From Defluviitaleaceae bacterium (lineage in GTDB: Bacteria > Bacillota > Clostridia > Lachnospirales > WQUN01), in assembly GCA_009779835.1 (NCBI GenBank), contig WRBD01000004.1, positions 1 to 64,000 of the forward strand: 64,000 bases of DNA, in the 5' to 3' direction. The position numbers and the translations under genes were made by a program. The notes beneath the pieces were generated by a model. It was not told the DNA's origin. It did no database searches and worked only from the letters and a program-made list of their open reading frames with translations. Numbering within the stretch: the first letter of the stretch is position 1; every line of letters begins with the position of its first letter. Shown here one piece after another: positions 26,159 to 34,424 of the stretch.

Positions 26159-27742
26159 CTACATAAAAATCTGCTTAGTGGCTTCGATAAGTTCCTTTGT
26201 TTCGTCTGTAATGGCGAGTTGGTCAAGTAAGCCTAAAAACTCCGATTCGCTTGCTTTTATCTTGCTGTTTAGGTCGGTCATTTCCTTGCTTAGTGCCACA
26301 ATGTCAATCTGCTCTTCTTCCTCGAAAGTATCTACATAGCGTGGTATGTTAAGGTTATAGTCGTTGATGATAATATCCTCATAATTTGCAAGGTGGGCGT
26401 ACTTGGAAATATTTTTTCGGTTTTTATACGCTTCAACGATTTTTGCAATGTCCTTATTCCGCAAGTTGTTTTGGTTTTTCTGCTTTTCGTAGTCATTGGA
26501 AGCATCAATGAACAGAACATCGCGCCCGTTATCCTCTCGCCCTTTTTTCAAGATAAGCACCACGGTTGGTATACTTGTTCCGTAGAAAATATTCGGCGGC
26601 AAGCCAATAACGGCGTATATCGCGCCTTTTTCAATTAATGTCTTTCTAATAATGCCCTCGGCAGAACCTCTAAATAAAACGCCGTGTGGCAATACTATTC
26701 CCATTGTTCCCTTATCGTTAAGATGGTAAAACCCATGAAGCAAAAAGGCAAGGTCGGCTTTTGATTTTGGGGCAAGCTTGCCGCATAACTCAAAACGTGC
26801 GTCGCTCAAAAATTTGTTGTCTGCGCTCCATACTGCGGAATATGGGGGGTTCATAACAACGGCGTTGAAAAGATATGGCTCGTCTGTTGGCCAGTCTTCA
26901 TCAAGCGTGTCGCCGTTTTTCAAACGCATTTGATTTTGTTCTACGTTATGCAGAATCAAATTCATTCGGGCAAGGTTATATGTCGTGGTGTTTAACTCTT
27001 GTCCGTGATAATGCACGTTTCCCGGATTACTAACAAATTGACGAATATTAAGCATCAACGAACCCGAACCCATTGCAGGGTCGTAAATATGAAACGGCGC
27101 GATATTTTCTTGCCCGATAGCCACGATTTCGGAAATAATTTTGCTTACAGTTTGGGGCGTGTAGAATTCGCCCGCTTTTTTACCCGCGCCTGCGGCAAAT
27201 TGCCCGATAAGGTACTCATAGGCATCGCCAATTACATCGCCTTCATGCCCGAAAAGGTTTATTTCATCAAGGGTCTTAATTACTTCCGTTATGGTTACGT
27301 TTCGCTGTTGGGCGTTAGAGCCTAACTTTGTAGATGTTAGGTCAACATCATCAAATAAGCCCGTGAAATGTTCTCCCTGCCGCGCAAGCTCAATAAAAGC
27401 ATTTTGTAAGTCTGATATTTGGAATTCGTACTCACCGGCCTGTTTCCGTAACGAGTAGAATAGGTGTTTAGGTTCGATAAAATAGCCTAACTTTTTGGTT
27501 ATTATCTGCCGTAAATCATCTGCATCTTCATCATACCACTCTAATAGCCCTGTAAGCTGTGTTTCTCTGTCGGGGTATTCTGCAACCTTGCCGTTTTCTT
27601 CTTCATAAACGGCGCGCAACTGCTGGTCGGAAAGATATTTATAGAATACAAGCCCAAGTAGATAATTTTTATACTCGCTTGCATCCATTTTGCCACGGAG
27701 TATGTCTGCGCTTGCCCATAATTTTGTGTTTAGTTCTGCCAT
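26159..27742 (-). CDS. hsdM: Type I restriction-modification methyltransferase HsdM
   Basis: 527 residues. An N-terminal HsdM_N helical domain (LNTKLWASADILRGKMD) is followed by an N6-adenine methyltransferase domain: SAM motif YDPAMGSGSLML and catalytic motif VMNPPYSAVW. It methylates adenine in the site chosen by HsdS, protecting the host. The ATG follows AAAGGAGA, 14 bases after hsdR. Intact. Confidence 0.95.
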   Translation of the reverse strand: MAELNTKLWASADILRGKMDASEYKNYLLGLVFYKYLSDQQLRAVYEEENGKVAEYPDRETQLTGLLEWYDEDADDLRQIITKKLGYFIEPKHLFYSLRKQAGEYEFQISDLQNAFIELARQGEHFTGLFDDVDLTSTKLGSNAQQRNVTITEVIKTLDEINLFGHEGDVIGDAYEYLIGQFAAGAGKKAGEFYTPQTVSKIISEIVAIGQENIAPFHIYDPAMGSGSLMLNIRQFVSNPGNVHYHGQELNTTTYNLARMNLILHNVEQNQMRLKNGDTLDEDWPTDEPYLFNAVVMNPPYSAVWSADNKFLSDARFELCGKLAPKSKADLAFLLHGFYHLNDKGTMGIVLPHGVLFRGSAEGIIRKTLIEKGAIYAVIGLPPNIFYGTSIPTVVLILKKGREDNGRDVLFIDASNDYEKQKNQNNLRNKDIAKIVEAYKNRKNISKYAHLANYEDIIINDYNLNIPRYVDTFEEEEQIDIVALSKEMTDLNSKIKASESEFLGLLDQLAITDETKELIEATKQIFM

Positions 27743-27756
27743 TTTATTTTTCTCCT

Positions 27757-30700
27757 TTACTCATCATCATTCACCCCGTTGCTGTGTACTGCAAGTTCGT
27801 TCTTTAACGGCATCAATTTTTTGTCCATTACATTTTTCCAGTAATCACCTATGACAACTATTTTTCGCCTAAACCTTTCACCGGGAAAAACTTGTTCAAA
27901 GATTTCTTTAGTCAAACCGGATTTTTCAATGAGGGTGTTGAGGTATGGCACATCACCCTTATCCTTGTTGTATTCGTTAAAACTCGTTTGTAAATCCTCT
28001 TTCGGAACACGTAAATTAGCCGCGGCTTCCCCGATTTCAGATTCAATAGCAATCTTGAAGTAAAATGCGGCTCTTTGGGCGGCTTCATCGTCGTTTTCAA
28101 TATCTCTCATTATATACTTGTAAACAATTTGTACGATTGTGGGCTTGTCTTTGAGGATTTCGTCAAATTTACGCTTGCTTTCTTCGTTTCTGATGTCCTT
28201 CAAAAGTTGGCTGATATAGTAACTGTCAATCGTTTCTTCTAAGGTTGCCCTTTGGTCGGCTGAAAATTCAATTTCTAAAATATCATCCGGCGGGTCGCCA
28301 ATTAAATCCTCAATCGCTTCACGAACTTCGGATTTTAGATTTTCGATATTTCCAAAATCGTTGGAAATAATTTCAAGAATAGGTTTTAGCTTGTCAAAGT
28401 CGTTTTCAAATTCTTCATAGCTCTCTATGGCTTCACTAAGGCGTTTTACTGCTTGGAAGGTTCTTATGGTATTAATTTTTTTCTTTAAGTCGTTAGGGTC
28501 TTTTTCAAGTTCTTGCTTTGCTTGTGTGTAGGATTTATTCGCATTTTTTAAATCTTGACGTACTTTTTTATATTGCTTAGGGATAAGACTTTCCCAATCC
28601 CTTTCTTCGTTTGAAAACAACCGGATTGCATCCTGCACATTCTTTGCCATTGTGTGTGGCTTACGGAATGTTACAATCATACCTATGTTTTTTCCCGTCA
28701 TAACCCTGTTTGTGCGGGAAAATGCTTGCAAAAGCCCATGCCATGTTAGTTCTTTATCAACGTAGAGAGTTTGGATTGTGGGTGCGTCAAAGCCTGTTAG
28801 AAGCCTTTCTACCACAATTACAAAATCCAACCATTGGCCGTCTTTTTGATACTGCACACCTTTGCGGGCAAGGCGGTTATTGATATTTTGATTATAGTTA
28901 CTGTCGTCTATTACTTGTTCGTCGTCGTCAATACCGGCTTTGAATTTCTTTCTGCCTTTTTTTGCGCTTTCTGCATAGTGCGTATTAAATGTTGCATCAT
29001 ATTCACGCATAATTTCTAATAACTCTTCCGCCGCCTTGTTTTTATCACCCTGTTTTTCAGATAATGAATATGTTATTGCCACACGAGGAAAGCCCGGGTC
29101 GTTAAGCCTTCGGGCTTCGTTTATTTTGCCTGTTATCAATTCTCCGTTCTGTTTTAACTCCATCAATATGCTATAAATTCGCTTTGCTTGTGGAATAGAA
29201 TGGGTTGTTAAAATCGCGCTCATTGTAGGAATGCCATTTTTAACTTTGAATTTTTCTATTACATTGTGATGCTTAAAAATTTTTTTTAGCATCGCTTTTA
29301 TATACCCTTCATTTTCATAATCTTCACGAGCCAGCAAGGCTTCTTTTTGTAAATCGTCCATTTTGTCAAGTTCGTCTTGCGTTGTTTTTGTTAAATACAG
29401 AGCCAATTCATCTTCTTCGCCCAACAGTGAATGATACTCTACTTGAAAATCAAGTACGGACTTGTCATCCATAGCGTTTTTGGTTGTGTAGGCATGAAGA
29501 AGCCCGTTGTTAGGCAAAGGATTTCCGTCTTTGCCGATACCGTACTGGTCTTGTGTGGTTCGGGCATATTTACCGCTTTCCTGTTTCCTGTTTTCTTTGA
29601 AAATGGGCGTTCCGGTAAACCCAAACCATGTAGACATTGGGAAGAATTTTTTAATGTTCTTCATTTCTTTATCAGAAACAGCCCTGTGGCATTCATCAAC
29701 TATAAAAACAATGTGCTCGCCTTTTAACTTTTCAAATTTGTTTTTTTCCAATTCTTTGCACTCTCTTATGGCGCGGCTTAGTTTTTGAATTGTTGTGACA
29801 ATAATTGTGTTATTGTTTTCTCTGCTTAATAGGTTATTCACAAGCTCTGTTTTATTGTCAATGCCCACAATCAAGGCATTTTCTTTTGGTTTTTTCTTTC
29901 CGCCTTTAACTTTTTCTGTTTTGGTGGTTTGTCCTGTATTATATTCCGAAGCAAATTTACTAAACTCGCCCTTTGTTTGGCTATCCAAATCCTTGCGGTC
30001 AACAATCATTACAGTACGGGCAACGCCAATCGCAGACTGTGCAAGCAATTTCGTAGCTACAAAGCTGGTTATAGTTTTTCCCGAACCGGTAGCGTGCCAA
30101 ATAAAGCCGCCCTCATGTGCTGATGCTTGTTTTTGGATTTTTTTTATGGCGTGAATTTGATAAGGGCGCAACACCATCATATATTTTTGGTCTTTTTTAT
30201 CATCAACCAAAATAGTAAAGCGGCTAATAAGCTCATGCGCCATTGGTATGCTTAAAACATTTCGAGTAAAATCAAATAAATTTTCAACAGGCTTGTTATT
30301 ATCTTCGCGCCAATTAAACAGGAATTTTTTTGCCGACTTGAAATTGCTATTAGAACTTGGACGGGCAAAATATTTTGTTGATACTTTATTGCTTACCACC
30401 ATAATTTGCACCGTCGCAAAAATACCGTCAAAGAATCCTGATTGTGCATAACGCTCTATTTGGTCAAATGCTTGGCTGTAGCCGTCTTTCGCATATTCGC
30501 TTTTCAACTCTATGTGTATGGCAGGTAAGCCGTTTATAAGCAAGGTAACATCGCCGCGCTTAGTAGCACCGTCAGTAATGGGCACGATTTGATTGACAAC
30601 CTCATAACTGGAAATACCGCCGTTAATGTCCTTATTACTAAACAATATAAGAGTAACACGACCCTTAGCGTTATCCTCACGCTCTATGACGATTTTCGCA

Positions 30701-30960
30701 ATACCATTTTCGCCGCGCAACCATTGCGATGCTAAAAAAGGCGTTTGTGTTTCACGCCTAAATTCATTTTTCACTTGCGTAAACTCGCTATCTGTTAGAG
30801 GTATTCCATCAAGTTGGGCAATATTTTTTCGGTTTATATGCCTTCGTAGATTATCCCAAAGAGCCTTTTCCGATTTTATATCCTCTCTGTATGTCCATTG
30901 CTTCTCTTGCTCGGTTAATATTCCAATAAATGCCTTTTCAATTTGTGCTTCATGTTTCAT
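27757..30960 (-). CDS. hsdR: Type I restriction endonuclease subunit HsdR
   Basis: 1067 residues. The N-terminal PD-(D/E)XK nuclease carries NGLPAIHIELK and, further on, FDQIERYAQ (the QxxxY motif). The SF2 translocase has Walker A WHATGSGKT, the DEAD-type box IVDECHRAV and motif VI AFSRTNRV. A C-terminal helical domain binds HsdM. The start at 30960 is chosen because TTGGAGGA precedes it and MKHEAQIEKAF is the usual N-terminus; the longer frame overlaps the SWIM gene. It begins 28 bases after the SWIM gene. Confidence 0.95.
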   Translation of the reverse strand: MKHEAQIEKAFIGILTEQEKQWTYREDIKSEKALWDNLRRHINRKNIAQLDGIPLTDSEFTQVKNEFRRETQTPFLASQWLRGENGIAKIVIEREDNAKGRVTLILFSNKDINGGISSYEVVNQIVPITDGATKRGDVTLLINGLPAIHIELKSEYAKDGYSQAFDQIERYAQSGFFDGIFATVQIMVVSNKVSTKYFARPSSNSNFKSAKKFLFNWREDNNKPVENLFDFTRNVLSIPMAHELISRFTILVDDKKDQKYMMVLRPYQIHAIKKIQKQASAHEGGFIWHATGSGKTITSFVATKLLAQSAIGVARTVMIVDRKDLDSQTKGEFSKFASEYNTGQTTKTEKVKGGKKKPKENALIVGIDNKTELVNNLLSRENNNTIIVTTIQKLSRAIRECKELEKNKFEKLKGEHIVFIVDECHRAVSDKEMKNIKKFFPMSTWFGFTGTPIFKENRKQESGKYARTTQDQYGIGKDGNPLPNNGLLHAYTTKNAMDDKSVLDFQVEYHSLLGEEDELALYLTKTTQDELDKMDDLQKEALLAREDYENEGYIKAMLKKIFKHHNVIEKFKVKNGIPTMSAILTTHSIPQAKRIYSILMELKQNGELITGKINEARRLNDPGFPRVAITYSLSEKQGDKNKAAEELLEIMREYDATFNTHYAESAKKGRKKFKAGIDDDEQVIDDSNYNQNINNRLARKGVQYQKDGQWLDFVIVVERLLTGFDAPTIQTLYVDKELTWHGLLQAFSRTNRVMTGKNIGMIVTFRKPHTMAKNVQDAIRLFSNEERDWESLIPKQYKKVRQDLKNANKSYTQAKQELEKDPNDLKKKINTIRTFQAVKRLSEAIESYEEFENDFDKLKPILEIISNDFGNIENLKSEVREAIEDLIGDPPDDILEIEFSADQRATLEETIDSYYISQLLKDIRNEESKRKFDEILKDKPTIVQIVYKYIMRDIENDDEAAQRAAFYFKIAIESEIGEAAANLRVPKEDLQTSFNEYNKDKGDVPYLNTLIEKSGLTKEIFEQVFPGERFRRKIVVIGDYWKNVMDKKLMPLKNELAVHSNGVNDDE

Positions 30961-30988
30961 GGTTGTTCCTCCAAGTTTATGATTTGCT

Positions 30989-31699
30989 TTACAGTCCAAA
31001 AAGTTCGGATAAATCAGCATTATCCATAACACGTCCGGTTGTACGTCCGGCGTTTTTCAGCATGGATGAAATTTTTTCATCTATGGATGCTTTAATAAAT
31101 GTGTTCACGTCTATACCGCGTAATTTGAAAAACAGCAACGGGTCTTGGTCAAGACGCGCACCTATGCCATATAACGTGGCGGCAATATGCTTGCACATTG
31201 TTGCCCAATCGGGGCAGTTGCAATTCATTTTTATTTCCTTGGGTGACGGGAAAAGACCTGTTTTTTGCGTTAGAAATAACTCCTCGAATTCTTTCGGGAA
31301 TTTGCCGCTTACCAAACTTTCGATGCTGTCAATTCGACGACCGATGGCTTGAACAATTTTACTTTTGCTTGAATCGGGCAGAAGGGCTATTGTGATTTTT
31401 TGAGTATACAGACTGCTTCCCATCACTTTTGCGGTTACAACGCCCTCGTCGATTTTCAAATCCACAACGAAGCCGTTTTTTACATATGCACTACCGCGCC
31501 CGATGCGATTACTAAAATCCGCGTAGGATTCAAGATTTTTGCACCAAGCGTTGCCCCACCACGTTGTAGAAATTTTGCGCCCTTCGATTACCACGGGGGC
31601 AAGGCTAGGGTCTTTTTTGCGCAATTTTTCTATTTGCTTTGCGGCTTTTTCCTTTTTTTTCGCAACGGGAACATAGTCGCCGTAACCATACCAACCCAT
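30989..31699 (-). CDS. SWIM zinc-finger protein
   Basis: 236 residues. The SWIM motif CNCPDWATMCKH (CxCx6CxH) lies near residue 160, and the family N-terminus has STTWWGNAWCKNLE. In Bacillus and others such proteins are encoded beside a SNF2 helicase (YwqB with YwqA), as here: the helicase gene stops three bases upstream. The zinc finger probably mediates DNA or protein binding for the helicase. It is followed after 28 bases by hsdR, so it may belong to one operon with the restriction system. Confidence 0.85.
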   Translation of the reverse strand: MGWYGYGDYVPVAKKKEKAAKQIEKLRKKDPSLAPVVIEGRKISTTWWGNAWCKNLESYADFSNRIGRGSAYVKNGFVVDLKIDEGVVTAKVMGSSLYTQKITIALLPDSSKSKIVQAIGRRIDSIESLVSGKFPKEFEELFLTQKTGLFPSPKEIKMNCNCPDWATMCKHIAATLYGIGARLDQDPLLFFKLRGIDVNTFIKASIDEKISSMLKNAGRTTGRVMDNADLSELFGL

Positions 31700-31702
31700 G
31701 CT

Positions 31703-34282
31703 TTACACCTCCAACCTAAATAAATCAAACAGTTCTTCGTTTTTCATTTCGGTCAACCAGCCTTCGCCGCTTTTTTCGCTTATTACATCGGCGGAAAGCT
31801 TTTGCTTTTCTTCGATTATTGTGTCGATTTTTTCTTCAATTGTTCCTGTTGTAACGAATTTATGCACGCAAACATTTTTTTGCTGACCTATTCTAAAAGC
31901 GCGGTCGGTAGCTTGGTTTTCAATTGCGGGGTTCCACCATCTGTCGAAGTGGATTACGTGATTTGCGGCAGTTAAGTTTAAGCCCACGCCGCCCGCTTTA
32001 AGCGAAAGCACCATGAATGGCACATATTTTTCCGGGTCATTAAAATTTTCTACAAGCTCACCGCGTTTTTTTACTGTGGTTCCGCCGTGCAAAATCATGC
32101 CTTCGCGCCCGAATAATTCTTCCAGAAAATCCGCGATGGGCTTTGTCATTTCTTTAAATTGAGTAAAAACAAGCACCCGCTCGCGCTTGTCGCGGATTGT
32201 TTCGCAGATATCGGCAAGGGTTTCAAATTTTCCGCTCAGTTTCGGAGAAAATTCTTTGTTGCCCAAGTATTGGTCGGGATGATTGCAAATTTGCTTGAAC
32301 TTCATAATGCTTGAAAGGATTAACCCTTTACGCTGAATTCCCGGCATTTCTAATTCCATTGCTTGCTCTAAATCATTAACAAGCCGATTATACAGCACGA
32401 TTTGTTTTTTTGTGAGTGTTGTGAATTGTTTTATTTCGGCTTTGTCAGGAAGGTCGTTGATAATAGACTTGTCCGTTTTTAACCGGCGCAGAATAAACGG
32501 ACTTACGGCGCGACGAAGTTTTTCGTAGCCTTGCCTGTCGTCGCGAAGATTTTTTGTAAAAGTAGTGAATTCTTTTTGCGTACCAAGAAGCCCTTTGTTC
32601 AAGAAATCAAAAATAGACCATAAATCCGAAAGCCTGTTTTCCACGGGAGTTCCCGTCATGGCAATTTTGCTTTTCGCTTGAATTTTTTTTACCGCTGTTG
32701 TTTGCTTGTTGCTGTGGTTTTTTATTGCCTGCGCTTCGTCCAATATAAACAAATCCCACGTTTTTTCCGTAAGTTGCTCCAATCGCGCCACCATGCCGTA
32801 TGTTGTTATAAACAAATCCGCTTCCGATTCTTCAAAATCCTTTTCCGTGCCGTGAATGATTTTTACATTTAATTTAGGTGTGAAACGTGAGGCTTCTTTT
32901 TTCCAATTCTCAATCAGCGACGCGGGAATGACCAGCAAGGTTTTAATTTTATCTTTTCGCAGAAAATCCAAAAGTGCCAGAATTTGCACGGTTTTTCCAA
33001 GCCCCATATCATCGGCAAGCAACGCGCCAAAGCCCGAACCTTTCATGAAATTAAGCCAATTGAAGCCCGCGTTTTGATATTCACGCAAGGTTGCTGTGAA
33101 TGTTTTTGAGGGATTTTGTTTTTTTATTTTGGACGGGTTTGTCATTTTACTGCGCAATTCGTTCAGCCACTCGCTGTTTGTTACTTCTATTTCATCTTCG
33201 GTGTTTTCATCAAGAGGCATCAATCCCGATTGCATACGAATTGCATCCGCAAACGACAATTCTTTTCCGTTTATTTCATCGAATGCTTTTAGTAAAGATT
33301 GCAATTTTTCCGGGTCTACCTCGACCCATTTGTTTTTTAGAAAAGCAAGCCCGTGGCTTTCGGAAATTAACCGTTCAATTTCTTCGCGCGTGAATTCTTC
33401 GTCGCCCAGGAAAATGGACGGTGAAAACGCCATCAGCGCGTCCATGCCAAGGGCGGCAGGCTCTTTGCTTCCAACGCTTGCTTTAAGCCGCGCGCCCGCC
33501 TTTCTTTTCCAGAAATTCGGAATACGGCAAATAACCCCGCTTTCTTCGTAGACCGGGGTTTCTTTCAAAAATGTGTACGCTTCCTGCGATGTAAACCTTA
33601 ACGGCGAAAAAAGTTCTCCGCTTTCAATCAGGTCGGAAATAAATTCGCTCTTTTCCGCCGCGCGGCTTACCGCCGAAAGTAAATGTAAAAGTTTTTCCTG
33701 TAAATTTTCGTTTTTGTTTTTTGATTCCAAAACATTTTTCAGTGGAACATGCTTGACATCTTCTGTCTTTCCTTCGGAATACGTAGCAAGAAACGCGAAG
33801 GGATAATCTTCAGTCTTATTCTCTACTAAATGAAAAAAAACGCGCCCGGCAACATTAAGCAACGCATTTTTCGATTTAATATATTCTTCAAGACTACCCG
33901 GAAATTTTGCAAACTGCGCATTAAACACATCCGTGATTTTCGAGTATATTTGCCGAATCCAATTTAAGTTTATAAATTCGCAACCGGTAACATATGGTGC
34001 AAGCCGCATAAGTTGCATTAAATTTTCCGAATCCGGTTCGGGAGCGACGCGGGAAAAATCCACATCCGGGCTACCCGAAACATCACGGATAACAGCTTTA
34101 GCAATGTCAATCAAAAATTGAATGGACACATCATATCCGCTTTTTTCCAAAAAAGCGTGTTCGTATAGTGCCTCGTATTTTTGTTTAAAAAAATCGGTAT
34201 GAAATTCAGATTGATATTCGTCGTTGTCTTTTATTGTATCCGTTATAAATCCGTTTTCTGCGTATATGGCGATTGCTTTCAC
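31703..34282 (-). CDS. SNF2-family DNA helicase/translocase
   Basis: 859 residues, GTG start after AAGGGG. The N-terminal half is the poorly conserved region typical of the YwqA/HepA type. The C-terminal half has the SF2 motor: motif I LADDMGLGKTVQ, motif II FILDEAQAIKN, motif III AMTGTPVENR and motif VI ATDRAFRIGQ. SNF2 proteins translocate on duplex DNA and remodel bound proteins. First gene of the seven-gene minus-strand run that leads into hsdRM-AAA-DUF4276-hsdS. A promoter lies directly upstream. Confidence 0.93.
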   Translation of the reverse strand: MKAIAIYAENGFITDTIKDNDEYQSEFHTDFFKQKYEALYEHAFLEKSGYDVSIQFLIDIAKAVIRDVSGSPDVDFSRVAPEPDSENLMQLMRLAPYVTGCEFINLNWIRQIYSKITDVFNAQFAKFPGSLEEYIKSKNALLNVAGRVFFHLVENKTEDYPFAFLATYSEGKTEDVKHVPLKNVLESKNKNENLQEKLLHLLSAVSRAAEKSEFISDLIESGELFSPLRFTSQEAYTFLKETPVYEESGVICRIPNFWKRKAGARLKASVGSKEPAALGMDALMAFSPSIFLGDEEFTREEIERLISESHGLAFLKNKWVEVDPEKLQSLLKAFDEINGKELSFADAIRMQSGLMPLDENTEDEIEVTNSEWLNELRSKMTNPSKIKKQNPSKTFTATLREYQNAGFNWLNFMKGSGFGALLADDMGLGKTVQILALLDFLRKDKIKTLLVIPASLIENWKKEASRFTPKLNVKIIHGTEKDFEESEADLFITTYGMVARLEQLTEKTWDLFILDEAQAIKNHSNKQTTAVKKIQAKSKIAMTGTPVENRLSDLWSIFDFLNKGLLGTQKEFTTFTKNLRDDRQGYEKLRRAVSPFILRRLKTDKSIINDLPDKAEIKQFTTLTKKQIVLYNRLVNDLEQAMELEMPGIQRKGLILSSIMKFKQICNHPDQYLGNKEFSPKLSGKFETLADICETIRDKRERVLVFTQFKEMTKPIADFLEELFGREGMILHGGTTVKKRGELVENFNDPEKYVPFMVLSLKAGGVGLNLTAANHVIHFDRWWNPAIENQATDRAFRIGQQKNVCVHKFVTTGTIEEKIDTIIEEKQKLSADVISEKSGEGWLTEMKNEELFDLFRLEV

Positions 34283-34317
34283 ATGTAATTCCCCTTACTT
34301 TTGTCGTAATTTTGTAT

Positions 34318-34346
34318 AGAATATCATTGTTTGCTGTGATTATCAA
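34318..34346 (-). promoter_or_regulatory. Promoter of the SNF2-hsd gene run
   Basis: On the minus strand TTGATA (34341-34346) and TATTCT (34318-34323) are 17 bases apart. It lies 35 bases before the GTG start of the SNF2 gene. No other good promoter was seen at the gene junctions down to hsdS, which supports one transcript. Confidence 0.55.
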
Positions 34347-34361
34347 TTAAGAGAAAACTTA

Positions 34362-34390
34362 TTGTCAAAATGTTTCATTTAGCTTACAAT
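34362..34390 (+). promoter_or_regulatory. Promoter of the giant subtilase gene
   Basis: TTGTCA (34362-34367) and TACAAT (34385-34390) with a 17-base spacer, 35 bases before the GTG start. It is divergent from the SNF2 promoter and starts 15 bases from it, so the two may interfere. Confidence 0.6.
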
Positions 34391-34424
34391 TCTAGAAGTA
34401 CATTTTTGAGGAAGGGGTATTTTA

